The notes below the pieces were generated by a model. That model saw only the letters and a program-made list of their open reading frames with translations. It had not been told where the DNA came from and made no database searches. Below, piece by piece: positions 50,566 to 58,911 of a DNA stretch of 64,000 nt (its first letter is position 1; the number at the start of each line of letters is the position of its first letter). The position numbers and the translations under genes were made by a program. This stretch comes from Micromonospora rubida (GTDB lineage: Bacteria; Actinomycetota; Actinomycetes; Mycobacteriales; Micromonosporaceae), in contig NZ_JAAALO010000004.1 in assembly GCF_009908295.1 (NCBI RefSeq), positions 372,001 through 436,000 of the forward strand, in the 5' to 3' direction.

Positions 50566-51314
50566 CGCACCGTCTCCTCCCGGGCCGGGCGCAGCAGCGC
50601 CGGGTGCAGCAGCCGGGCGTCGCCGGCGCGGTAGAGCTTGGCGCGTGGGCCGCCGCGGCTGCCGCCGCGCTCGGTGCTGGCGCCGGTGCTCTCCACGAAG
50701 CCCGGCACGGAGAGCACCTTGCGGTGGAAGTTGCCCGGGTGCAGCGGGTGCCCCCAGACCGTCTCGTAGACGGCGCGCAGCTCGGTGACGGTGAACTCGG
50801 CGTCCAGGAAGCGGGTGGCCAGCGGGGTGTACTCCAGCTTGGACCGCGCCCGCTCCAGCCCGTCCTCGATGACCCGGGCGTGGTCGAAGGCGAGCTGCCG
50901 GCTGGCCAGCGCGCTGACCGGCAGCCAGAGCGCCTCCTCGGCGTCGCTGCCGGCGGCCGGGTCGGGCAGGTCGGGGGCGAACGCGAGGTGGGCCACCGAG
51001 ACGACCCGCATCCGGGGGTCGCGGTCGGGGGCGCCGTAGCTGCCGAGCTGCTCCAGGTGGATCCGGCGCAGCCGCTCCCCGCCGAGCCCGGTCTCCTCGG
51101 CCAGCTCGCGGCGGGCCCCGGCGATCAGGTCCTCGTCGGGGTGGACGAAGCCGCCGGGCAGCGCCGAGTGGCCCTCGAACGGTGGCGCGCCCCGGCGGAC
51201 GAGCAGCAGGTGCAGCGCGCCCTCGCGAATGGTCAGCGCGACCACGTCCACGGTCACGGCGACGGCCGGGTGGTCCCGCGGGTCGTAGGCGGCAAGGAAC
51301 TCCTGCTCGTTCAC
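50562..51314 (-). CDS. NrtR-like NUDIX-winged-helix regulator
   Basis: 250 residues. The NUDIX box is GFVHPDEDLIAGARRELAEE followed by TGL (GX5EX7REUXEEXGU). The C-terminal winged helix (FTVTELRAVYETVWGHPLHP, GNFHRKVLSVPGFVEST) is typical of NrtR, which senses ADP-ribose and represses NAD genes. Here no NAD gene follows, and the operon downstream is the pseudokinase-VWA-PurA-like set. The GTG at 51314 follows GAGAGAAG. Tandem dyads just upstream suggest autoregulation. Confidence 0.88.
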   Translation of the reverse strand: MNEQEFLAAYDPRDHPAVAVTVDVVALTIREGALHLLLVRRGAPPFEGHSALPGGFVHPDEDLIAGARRELAEETGLGGERLRRIHLEQLGSYGAPDRDPRMRVVSVAHLAFAPDLPDPAAGSDAEEALWLPVSALASRQLAFDHARVIEDGLERARSKLEYTPLATRFLDAEFTVTELRAVYETVWGHPLHPGNFHRKVLSVPGFVESTGASTERGGSRGGPRAKLYRAGDARLLHPALLRPAREETVR

Positions 51315-51323
51315 GTCTTCTCT

Positions 51324-51356
51324 CTCACTCTGAGAACAACTCAATGTGAGAACAAC
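51324..51356. promoter_or_regulatory. tandem dyad operator upstream of the NrtR-like gene
   Basis: CTCA-ctc-TGAGAACAAC (51324-51340) and CTCA-atg-TGAGAACAAC (51340-51356) are two copies of the same half-palindromic unit, offset by 16 bp. They lie 10 nt before the start codon. Confidence 0.7.
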
Positions 51357-51408
51357 CTAGCCCACGGAAGAGTGAACGGCAAGCCCCCGGGTCGGCAGGG
51401 GTGAGCGG

Positions 51409-52272
51409 TCAGCGGACGGCGCCCGCCAGGTGTGGGCGGCCGGTGCGCGCGTCGTGCAGCGCGAACGCCCAGGCCGCGCCGTCGGCGGTGGCGCTGAGGG
51501 CCACCGTGGACGGCAGCGGCACCGGCAGCTTGAACGCCACGTCGACCGTGTACGCGTCCGGCAGCCGGCTCTCCAGGGCGGCCAGGCAGCGCGCCTTGCT
51601 CCACATGCCGTGCGCGATCGGGCGCGGGAAGCCGAACAGCCGAGCCCCGAGCCGGGAGGTGTGGATCGGGTTGTGGTCGCCGGAGACCCGGGCGTAGTCG
51701 GTGCCCACCCGGGGCGTCACCCGCCAGTGCGCGGTGGCGGCCGGCGCCGGGGGCCGCTCGCCCCGCTCGCGCCGCTCGCCGCCGCCGGCCGTGCGTTCCC
51801 TGCCGAGGTACGTCGAGACGCCCCGCCACACCTCCTCCCCGCCGACCGACCCGACGAGCACCACGTCGACCTGCCGGCCCCGGTCGTGCGGGCGCAGATC
51901 CTCGGCGTACGCCCGGAAGTCCAGCGTCTCGCCGGCCCCGACGGGCCGGTGCACGGTGATCCGGTTGGCCACGTGCACCAGGCCGACCAGCGGCATCGGG
52001 AACTCTGGCGCGGTCATCAGCCGCAGCGCCAGCGGGAAGCCCATGACGTGCGGGTACGTCGCCGGCAGCCGGTCGGTCAGCCGGAACCCGCAGACCCGGT
52101 CGTAGTCGGCCAGGTGCGCCCGGTCGACGGCGACCCCGGCGACGGTCAGCTCGACCCCGGGCAGCACGTCGCCGCGCCGGCGGCCGATCCCGGGCAGGGC
52201 CCCGAGCAGGGCGCGGCGGTACAGCGGGCCGGCCTGCGGCAACCGGGGCAACTCCACGAGCGTCCTGGTCAT
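51409..52272 (-). CDS. MaoC-like 3-hydroxyacyl-thioester dehydratase (HtdX-like)
   Basis: 287 residues in a double hotdog arrangement. The C-terminal half has the hydratase-2 motif YARVSGDHNPIHTSRLGARL, then FGFPRPIAHGMWSKA, with catalytic Asp and His. The first half keeps LPATYPHVMGFPLALRLMT. It dehydrates 3-hydroxyacyl-CoA or -ACP. ATG overlaps the fabG4 stop (TGATG). The gene order htdX-fabG4 divergent from fadA2 equals the Mycobacterium tuberculosis Rv0241c-Rv0243 locus. Confidence 0.87.
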   Translation of the reverse strand: MTRTLVELPRLPQAGPLYRRALLGALPGIGRRRGDVLPGVELTVAGVAVDRAHLADYDRVCGFRLTDRLPATYPHVMGFPLALRLMTAPEFPMPLVGLVHVANRITVHRPVGAGETLDFRAYAEDLRPHDRGRQVDVVLVGSVGGEEVWRGVSTYLGRERTAGGGERRERGERPPAPAATAHWRVTPRVGTDYARVSGDHNPIHTSRLGARLFGFPRPIAHGMWSKARCLAALESRLPDAYTVDVAFKLPVPLPSTVALSATADGAAWAFALHDARTGRPHLAGAVR

Positions 52273-53630
52273 CACGCCCCCAGCAGGCTCTGGCCGCAGA
52301 CCCGGACGATGTTGCCGCTGACCGCGCCGCTGGCCGGCCAGGACAGCCAGCCGATCGTCTCGGCCACGTCCACCGGCAGGCCGCCCTGGGACATGCTGTT
52401 CATCCGGCGGCCCGCCTCCCGGATCACCAGCGGGACGCGGGCGGTCAACCGGGTCTCGATGAAGCCGGGCGCGACCGCGTTGACGCTGATCCCGCGCTCG
52501 CGCAGCACCGGGGCGAGCGACTGCACCAGGCCGATCACCCCGGCCTTGGAGGTGGCGTAGTTGGTCTGGCCCCGGTTGCCGGCGATCCCGGCGATCGAGG
52601 AGACCGAGACGAGCCGCCCGCCGGCCGGGATCAGCCCGCGCTCCAGCAGCACGTCGTTGATCCGCTCCTGGCTGGAGAGGTTCACGTCGAGCACCTGGTC
52701 CCACCGGTCGGCGTCCATCCGGCCCAGGGTCTTGTCCCGGGTGATGCCGGCGTTGTGCACCACCACGTCGACGTGTCCGTGCCGGCCGGCCAGGTGGTCG
52801 GCGAGCCGGGTCGGTGCGTCCGGGGCGGTCAGGTCGAGCTGCACGGCGGTGGCGCCGATCTCGTTGGCCACGGCGGCCAGCTCGTCCCCGGCCGCCGGGA
52901 CGTCCAGCGCGACCACCTTCGCCCCGTCGCGGGCCAGCACCCGGGCCAGCGCCGCGCCGATGCCCCGGGCCGCCCCGGTGACCAGGACGACCTGGCCGTC
53001 CAACGGCCGGTCCCAGTCGGCCGGCGGCTCGGCCTGGCCCGCGCCGACGCGGATCACCTGCCCGGAGACGTACGCGGACCGGCCGGAGAGCAGGAACCGC
53101 AGGGTGGCCTCCAGGCCGGTGGTCGTGCCCGCGTCCCCGGCCGGGGTGACGTGGACTAGCTGGGCGGTCACGCCCCGCCCGAACTCCTTGCCGATGCTGC
53201 GGGTCAGCCCTTCGAGGGCCCGCTGGGCGGTCGCCTCACGCGGCGAGCCGCACTCCTCGGGCGGGGTGCCGAGGACGATCACCCGCCCGCTGGGCAGCAC
53301 CGATCGGGCCTGCGGATGGAAGAAGTCGTAGAGCTGGCGCAGGCCGGTGGAGTCGGTGATGCCGGTGGCGTCGTACACCAGGGCGGCGTGCCGCCGCTCC
53401 GGGCCGGGCGCGGCGGCCGGGTCGGCCAGCTCGACCCCGGCGGTGGTCATGATCGTGCCGACCTGCTCGGCGAGCCGGCCGCCGGTGGCCGCGCCGAGCA
53501 GCACCGGCCCGGGGACCAGCGGATCGCCGGGGGTGTGCCGGCGCAGTCGTGGCGGGTCGGGCAGCCCGAGGCGCTTGACCAGCGCGCGGCCGGCCCCCGA
53601 TCGGACGAAACTCGCGTACCTGTCGGTCAT
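52272..53630 (-). CDS. 3-oxoacyl reductase FabG4-like (two-domain SDR)
   Basis: 452 residues, the long FabG4 form: a degenerate N-terminal flavodoxin-like domain (to about 205) and a C-terminal SDR. The SDR has VLVTGAARGIGAALARVLAR, VVHNAGITRDKTLG, SSIAGIAGNRGQTNYATSKAG (Ser, Tyr, Lys) and NAVAPGFIET. It reduces 3-oxoacyl-CoA, probably with NADH. The ATG is 6 nt after TAGGCT on this strand (leaderless), and that hexamer overlaps the 16-bp palindrome. Confidence 0.92.
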   Translation of the reverse strand: MTDRYASFVRSGAGRALVKRLGLPDPPRLRRHTPGDPLVPGPVLLGAATGGRLAEQVGTIMTTAGVELADPAAAPGPERRHAALVYDATGITDSTGLRQLYDFFHPQARSVLPSGRVIVLGTPPEECGSPREATAQRALEGLTRSIGKEFGRGVTAQLVHVTPAGDAGTTTGLEATLRFLLSGRSAYVSGQVIRVGAGQAEPPADWDRPLDGQVVLVTGAARGIGAALARVLARDGAKVVALDVPAAGDELAAVANEIGATAVQLDLTAPDAPTRLADHLAGRHGHVDVVVHNAGITRDKTLGRMDADRWDQVLDVNLSSQERINDVLLERGLIPAGGRLVSVSSIAGIAGNRGQTNYATSKAGVIGLVQSLAPVLRERGISVNAVAPGFIETRLTARVPLVIREAGRRMNSMSQGGLPVDVAETIGWLSWPASGAVSGNIVRVCGQSLLGA

Positions 53631-53638
53631 AGGCGTAG

Positions 53639-53654
53639 CCTACTGGCCAGTAGG
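53639..53654. promoter_or_regulatory. perfect 16-bp palindrome between fabG4 and fadA2
   Basis: CCTACTGGCCAGTAGG. It overlaps TAGGCT (the -10 of fabG4, minus strand) and abuts TAGGTT (a likely -10 of fadA2). It is a strong candidate operator for a TetR-type fatty-acid regulator acting on both directions. Confidence 0.75.
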
Positions 53655-53686
53655 TTGTGGGCAAGCCCTGAATTGGAGGTGGGATC

Positions 53687-54979
53687 GTGCAGAGCATCCG
53701 GCGGGTCGCGGTCATCGGCGGCAACCGCATCCCCTTCGCCCGGTCCAACTCCCGGTACGCCAGCGCGTCCAACACGGACCTGCTCGGCGCGGCACTGGAC
53801 GGCCTGGTGGCCCGGTTCGGGCTGGCCGGGCAGCAGGTCGGCGAGGTCGTCGCGGGGGCGGTGCTGAAGCACTCGAAGGACTTCAACCTCACCCGTGAGG
53901 TGGTGCTCGGTTCCCGCCTCGACCCGCGCACCCCGGCGTACGACATCCAGCAGGCCTGCGGCACCGGCCTGGAGGCGGCGATCCTGGTCGCCAACAAGAT
54001 CGCCCTCGGGCAGCTCGACGTCGGCATCGCCGGCGGAGTGGACACCACCTCCGACGCGCCGCTCGCCGTCAACGAGGAGATGCGCCGCACCCTGCTCCGG
54101 CTCAACAGCGCCCGGACCCTCGGCGAGCGGCTGAGGATAGCCGCGAAGCTGCGCCCGGCGCAGCCGTTCCGGCCGGAGATCCCGCGCAACGCCGAGCCAC
54201 GCACCGGGCTGTCGATGGGCGAGCACGCCGCCCGCACCGCACTGCGCTGGGACGTCGACCGGCAGGCCCAGGACGAGCTGGCGCTGCGCTCCCACCAGCG
54301 GCTCGCCGCCGCGTACGAGCGGGGGTTCTTCGACGACCTGATGACGCCGTACCTCGGGCTGACCCGGGACCAGAACCTGCGGCCGGACACCAGCCTGGAG
54401 AAGCTCGGCTCGCTGAAGCCGGCCTTCGGGCACAGGGGCCCGGACGCCGACCGGGCCACCATGACCGCCGGCAACTCCTCGCCGCTCACCGACGGCGCGT
54501 CGACGGTGCTGCTCGCGTCCGAGGAGTGGGCGCGCGAGCACAGCCTCCCGGTGCTCGCCTGGTTCAGCTGGTCCGAGACGGCCGCCGTGGACTTCGTGCA
54601 CGGCGACGAGGGGCTGCTGATGGCCCCCGCGTACGCCGTGCCCCGGATGCTGGCCCGGGCCGGGCTGACGTTGCAGGACTTCGACCACTACGAGATCCAC
54701 GAGGCGTTCGCCTCCCAGGTGCTGGCCACCCTGGCCGCCTGGGAGTCGCCGGAGTTCTGCAAGGACCGGCTGGGCCTGGACGCCCCGCTCGGCGCGATCG
54801 ACCGGGACCGGCTCAACGTCAACGGCTCGTCGCTGGCCGCCGGGCATCCGTTCGCCGCCACCGGCGGGCGGATCGTGGCCACCCTGGCGAAGCTGCTCGC
54901 CGAGAAGGGCAGTGGGCGGGGGCTGATCTCGATCTGCGCGGCCGGCGGCCAGGGCGTGACGGCGATCCTGGAGCGCTGA
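53687..54979 (+). CDS. acetyl-CoA C-acyltransferase (FadA2-like thiolase)
   Basis: 430 residues of the thiolase II type. Motifs are QQACGTGLEAAILVANKIAL (nucleophilic Cys), the loop NSSPLTDGASTVLLASEEWA, NVNGSSLAAGHPFAATGGRI (His) and the final SICAAGGQGVTAI (Cys). It cleaves 3-ketoacyl-CoA or condenses acetyl-CoA. GGAGGTGGG precedes the GTG. Divergent from fabG4 over the palindrome, it should be coregulated with it. Confidence 0.93.
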   Translation: MQSIRRVAVIGGNRIPFARSNSRYASASNTDLLGAALDGLVARFGLAGQQVGEVVAGAVLKHSKDFNLTREVVLGSRLDPRTPAYDIQQACGTGLEAAILVANKIALGQLDVGIAGGVDTTSDAPLAVNEEMRRTLLRLNSARTLGERLRIAAKLRPAQPFRPEIPRNAEPRTGLSMGEHAARTALRWDVDRQAQDELALRSHQRLAAAYERGFFDDLMTPYLGLTRDQNLRPDTSLEKLGSLKPAFGHRGPDADRATMTAGNSSPLTDGASTVLLASEEWAREHSLPVLAWFSWSETAAVDFVHGDEGLLMAPAYAVPRMLARAGLTLQDFDHYEIHEAFASQVLATLAAWESPEFCKDRLGLDAPLGAIDRDRLNVNGSSLAAGHPFAATGGRIVATLAKLLAEKGSGRGLISICAAGGQGVTAILER

Positions 54980-55068
54980 CGGCCGGGTGTTTGCACCTGT
55001 CGTACCGCGAAGGGCGGACGCGGGATCGCCCCGGACGCCTCTTGACGGTGACCGCGTTTCGATGGTGG

Positions 55069-55100
55069 CAGGGGAGGCGGGCCGTAGCCCGTCTCCCCTG
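55069..55100. terminator. terminator for the S1 protease gene
   Basis: CAGGGGAGGCGGGC pairs with GCCCGTCTCCCCTG (one G-T) around CGTA, 7 nt beyond the protease stop on the minus strand. Convergent with fadA2. Confidence 0.82.
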
Positions 55101-55106
55101 CGTCAG

Positions 55107-56486
55107 CTACCCGAGCTTGATGATGCCCGGAAGGGCATCCTCGGCCAGCTTCGTGTCGGTGAAGTAGTCGTAGCAGTTGCCGCTGGTGTTGGTGGATCCC
55201 CCGCTCAGGATGCCCCTGGCGGTGACCGATCCGTTGCTCTTGATGTTGTAGATGGGCGCTCCGGAGTCGCCGCCGCGGGTGCATTTGCCGTTGCGGTAGC
55301 CCTCCATGGCGTTGCGGAGGGTCGAACCATCGCTATAGCGCACGGTCACGTAGGTCGCCTGCACACGGAAGCCGCACATCTCACCGGTGACCTGGCCGCT
55401 GACACAGTAGGTGTCCCCGACGTACGAGCGCCTCGTCATGCGGGAGGTGACCGCCCGTGAGGTGCTGGACGTCGTCGAGCCCTTGTAGACGCGGCCGGCC
55501 GAGTACTTGGTCAGCTTGATCGTCGACGCGTCACCGGAGTAGTAGGACTTGCCGTTGACCTTCACGGAGCCGGTGGTGTTGTTCCAGTTGTCGGCCGAGA
55601 CGGTGCCGAGAGTCGCGCTCGGGGCGTACGCCTTGGCGTTGAGCGAGGTGCAGTGGCCGGCGGTCAGCATGTAGTTGACGCCCTCGTGGGTCCAGCCGAA
55701 GGCAGTGGAGCATCCGCTGGCCGCAGCGGTGTAGAAGTAGGCACCGCCGTAGTACGGCGACGTGTCGTCCTGCCGCCCGACCTTGGCCGACGGGGCCGTC
55801 AACCCCGGTACCAGGTGCAGAGCGACACGGTCGGCGCCGTAACGGGCGGCGAGTGCCTGACGCATCTCCTCCGTCACCGTCTCGGCCTTGACGACCACCC
55901 GGTTGTTCACCGCGTCGATGCCGGCTGTCCGGAGGTTGGCGACGCCGACCAACTGACTGTCGGCGAGCGTGAGCACCTCGTCCTGCACGGCGGTCAACTC
56001 ACTCATCGAGTAGGACACCCGCTCGACGGCAGCCTCGATCATCACCTCGGCCTTGGCCGGGGTGATGATCCCACCCGGCGACTCGACCGGCACGGAGTCC
56101 TTGTCGACCTCTGTGCTCGGGGTGTTCGGGTCGTCGGTGATCGTTTCGGCGGGGGCCGGCGAGACGGTGATGCTGGCAGCGGCGGCCGCAATGGTCTCCG
56201 CCGATGCCGTCAGCGACACCGGAATCCTGAGCTCGTTGTTTTCCACGTACGGCATGGAGTATTCGGTCGGGCTTTCATACGCCCGCTCGACCGCGACGTC
56301 CAGGGCCTCGGCGTAGCCGGGCAGAAGAGGCGCGTCGGCGGCTGGTTCGGCGGTCAGCACCGCCACCGCGGACTGGGTCGCGGGACGAGCAGAGGTGACT
56401 GCGGCAGTCGCTGGCGGGGAGATCCAGATTACGCCGCTGCCAGCGGCGAGTGCCGCGGTCAAGCATCGTCCTACAGATTTGATCAT
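55107..56486 (-). CDS. secreted S1-family protease with large propeptide (streptogrisin-like)
   Basis: 459 residues. Signal (MIKSVGRCLTAALAAGSGVI ... PATAA), then a propeptide of about 230 residues with VNNRVVVKAETVTEEMRQAL, as in alpha-lytic/streptogrisin pro-regions. The mature domain has LTAGHCTS (His), GDASTIKL (Asp), GGDSGAPIY (Ser) and paired Cys. The propeptide should act as folding chaperone and inhibitor. The ATG lies 6 nt after CATGCT (leaderless) and inside an 8-bp dyad. The mature part lacks an added binding domain. Confidence 0.88.
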   Translation of the reverse strand: MIKSVGRCLTAALAAGSGVIWISPPATAAVTSARPATQSAVAVLTAEPAADAPLLPGYAEALDVAVERAYESPTEYSMPYVENNELRIPVSLTASAETIAAAAASITVSPAPAETITDDPNTPSTEVDKDSVPVESPGGIITPAKAEVMIEAAVERVSYSMSELTAVQDEVLTLADSQLVGVANLRTAGIDAVNNRVVVKAETVTEEMRQALAARYGADRVALHLVPGLTAPSAKVGRQDDTSPYYGGAYFYTAAASGCSTAFGWTHEGVNYMLTAGHCTSLNAKAYAPSATLGTVSADNWNNTTGSVKVNGKSYYSGDASTIKLTKYSAGRVYKGSTTSSTSRAVTSRMTRRSYVGDTYCVSGQVTGEMCGFRVQATYVTVRYSDGSTLRNAMEGYRNGKCTRGGDSGAPIYNIKSNGSVTARGILSGGSTNTSGNCYDYFTDTKLAEDALPGIIKLG

Positions 56487-56501
56487 GCGAGGAGCATGAT
56501 C
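56481..56501. promoter_or_regulatory. dyad over the start of the protease gene
   Basis: GATCATGC-gagga-GCATGATC. It covers both the proposed -10 (CATGCT) and the ATG on the minus strand, so binding there would block a leaderless start. Confidence 0.55.
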
Positions 56502-56714
56502 GTCTAGGAGATCATGGGCAATCGATTTATCGATCGGACAGCCGAGCCTCCCGGCACGGCTCGTGGCGCTCCCGGTCGACCGCACCCGCGAGGCCGGGGC
56601 AGCGGTGCAGGTGGCGTCGCCTGGTTGTCGATGGTGGATTGCTCGTCGCAACCCCGAGGACACCTGACTAGTCTGAGATCCGTCTCGCTGCTGTCCAGTC
56701 GGAGGTTCACCCCG

Positions 56715-58481
56715 ATGCCTGCCCGCCCGACGCCTCTGCCCGACCCGAAGATCCACCACGCGCCGTCGTCCTCGGTCCCGTCCGAGCCGAGGTTGCCTCT
56801 CGGTGGCATCGGTCGGGGCGGCCAGGTCGTCATCGGCCTGCTGTTGCTCGCGCCGGCCGCTGTCGCCCTGCTCTGGTCCTATGTGCTCCCATCGGTCCGC
56901 ACATTGACTGAGAGCTTCCAACGGGGCAGCCGGCCGGGCGGGACGCCCGAGCCCGCCGGCGGCGACAACTACGCACAGGTGTTCGAGCGCGGATTCGTCG
57001 GTGACCTGGGCTTCGCGCTGTTGCTCGCGCTGGTGCCGCTGTTGCTCGCACTTCTCGTCGCGCCGCTGCTCGCCCTCGCGGCACAGCGCGCCGGTCGGGT
57101 GCCCCGCCTGGTCACCCGGGCGCTGCTGGCCCTGCCGCTGGCCACCTACGCCCCACTCGCGGTGGGAGTTGCCTCGAATGTGGACCGGGTCGAGGCCGAT
57201 GCCGGTGGCTGGGCGCAGGCGACCACGCTGACCGCCGTACGCGCCGTGGCGCTGCTGACCGCCGGGCTGGTGGTCGCGGTCGGCGCCACGTTCTTCCTCG
57301 CCGCGCTGCGCCGCCCCGGGGGTGGTGTCGCCGACGGCGGTCAACCCGGGGGCGGCCGGCCCTCCGGTGGTCGTTCCTGGCCGACGATGCTGGTCGTCGG
57401 TGGTGTGTTGGGGCTCGCGGTCGTGGCGGTGACCGTGCAGTCCTGGTCCCTTCAGTGGCCGGTGCTCGTCGGACCCAGGGAACACTCCGGCCCGCTGGTG
57501 CGGCTGGTCCGGGCCAGCCTGGTGCAGTTCGACTTCGGCGTCGGCGCCGCCGGCAGCGTGTTGCTGCTGGCGCTGCTGGCCGTGCTCGGCGTCCTCGCCG
57601 TCGTCCTGCTCCTGGTCACCCGGACGGAGATCGCCTTCACCGGGTGGCGGGACCGCGCGGCGAAAGCCGGGCCCGGCACGACGAACTCGACCGCGCGCGT
57701 CCTGTTGGTGGCGGGGCTGCTGGTGTTCCTCGGGGTGCTCGGCTACGTGCTGGCGCCATGGCTGCGGTCCCTCACCTCGGGCGCCCCGGAGCTGCCCGGC
57801 AATCTCTCCACCGGCCAGATCCAGGCCAACACCTGGCTCCCGCCGCTGGTCTCCACGGTGGTCGGGGTGGGGCTCGCCGCCCTGGCCGGTTTCGCCATCG
57901 GTGGTCTGCGCCCGCTCGGCCGTGCCAGCGAGCTGCTGCTGCTGCCGTTCGCGCCCTGGTTCTTCGTGGGCGACGGCCCGCTGGCCATCGCCCACTTTCT
58001 CCGCGCCCGGGAGGCTGGCCAGCTCGACACCTTCGTCGGGGCGATCCCGCCGGGCTGGCTCTGCATCCCCGCGCTGGTGGCGTTCACCCTCTTCTTCCGG
58101 GGCCAACGGGAACGCTGGGCGGCCGGCGGCCGGTTCGGCGCAACCATGCTGTTGCCCACCCTTCCCCTGCTGGCGGCCGTCGGGCTGATCGACTGGCTGG
58201 TCCGCGCGCAGAGCTGGCTCTGGCCGCAACTGATGATCCTGGACGTCGAGCGCGCGCCGGCGAGCAACCTGCTCGTCATGCGGCTCGCTCAGGGCTTCGG
58301 CGCCGACGGGTCGACGCAGGGGCTGGTGGCCCAGGTGCTGCCGCTGCCGATGCTGGCGCTCTTCCTGGTCGTGTTTGTGGCGTTGCAGGTGGGCTATCTG
58401 GACCGGCTCGTCGTACGGGCGGGGTCGGCAGGATTGCCGCCGTCGTCACCTTTGTCTGACAAAACGTCCGAAACCGCATAA
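56715..58481 (+). CDS. ABC-permease-like multi-TM membrane protein
   Basis: 588 residues and roughly 12 TM helices. The start of the hydrophobic part (VVIGLLLLAPAAVALLWSYV, then LPSVRTLTESFQ and GDNYAQVFE) strongly resembles the N-terminus of MalF-type sugar permeases. Two such halves seem joined, the second starting near residue 370 (WLPPLVSTVVGVGLAALAGF, PFAPWFFVGDGPLAIAHFL). No clear EAA loop for an ATPase is seen, and no ABC ATPase or binding protein is adjacent. The ATG at 56715 has GGAGGT; TAGTCT may be the -10. Confidence 0.7.
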   Translation: MPARPTPLPDPKIHHAPSSSVPSEPRLPLGGIGRGGQVVIGLLLLAPAAVALLWSYVLPSVRTLTESFQRGSRPGGTPEPAGGDNYAQVFERGFVGDLGFALLLALVPLLLALLVAPLLALAAQRAGRVPRLVTRALLALPLATYAPLAVGVASNVDRVEADAGGWAQATTLTAVRAVALLTAGLVVAVGATFFLAALRRPGGGVADGGQPGGGRPSGGRSWPTMLVVGGVLGLAVVAVTVQSWSLQWPVLVGPREHSGPLVRLVRASLVQFDFGVGAAGSVLLLALLAVLGVLAVVLLLVTRTEIAFTGWRDRAAKAGPGTTNSTARVLLVAGLLVFLGVLGYVLAPWLRSLTSGAPELPGNLSTGQIQANTWLPPLVSTVVGVGLAALAGFAIGGLRPLGRASELLLLPFAPWFFVGDGPLAIAHFLRAREAGQLDTFVGAIPPGWLCIPALVAFTLFFRGQRERWAAGGRFGATMLLPTLPLLAAVGLIDWLVRAQSWLWPQLMILDVERAPASNLLVMRLAQGFGADGSTQGLVAQVLPLPMLALFLVVFVALQVGYLDRLVVRAGSAGLPPSSPLSDKTSETA

Positions 58482-58536
58482 ATAGCTCCGAACCTCTCGA
58501 CGATGGACGCACCCGTCGTCCACGAGGAGGTTCGTA

Positions 58537-58804
58537 GTGAATTTCACGCAATGGCTGATCGCCGCGCTCTCCGGCACGGCGCTGGTCCTGGTACCCGGTG
58601 CGGCGTACCAGGTCACCGCCCCCGGCTCGGTGGCCCAGGCCGCCAAATTCTCCGGTGACGGCCGGTCGCAGCCCGAGGGTTGTCCACAGGACCGACGGGA
58701 CAAGGGTGAGTGTGCAAATCTTCTCCGACGATGGGCACCTGCTCAGCGTCGAGCAGATGATCGGCATCGCGCTCGACCGGGCCATCGCCCTTCCCGGCCG
58801 GTAG
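58537..58804 (+). pseudogene. frameshifted small exported protein
   Basis: GAGGAGG precedes a GTG that opens a sensible signal/TM sequence (MNFTQWLIAALSGTALVLVP, then AAYQVTAPGSVAQAA) up to about QPEGC. From there the sensible sequence continues in the +1 frame: HRTDGTRVSVQIFSDDGHLL, then SVEQMIGIALDRAIALPGR and a stop at 58804. The end resembles that of the membrane protein at 35862 (LTVEQLAAIA). The original frame stays open into purB but codes Arg/Pro-rich nonsense. A small deletion near 58680-58690 explains it. Confidence 0.6.
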
Positions 58805-58911
58805 CGGAACGATCGGGCTGCCGGCGGGTTCTCCCCGCCGGCAGCCTCCGGCCGTCCGGCCCGGGTCGACATCGGGAGGGCCCAGGTGGGAGGCATGAAA
58901 GACTGAGGTAC

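Noticed and set aside
56487..58229. Minus-strand frame extending the S1 protease by 581 residues
   Set aside because: The extension is antisense to the multi-TM gene and is His/Gln/Gly-rich nonsense. The signal peptide starts at 56486.
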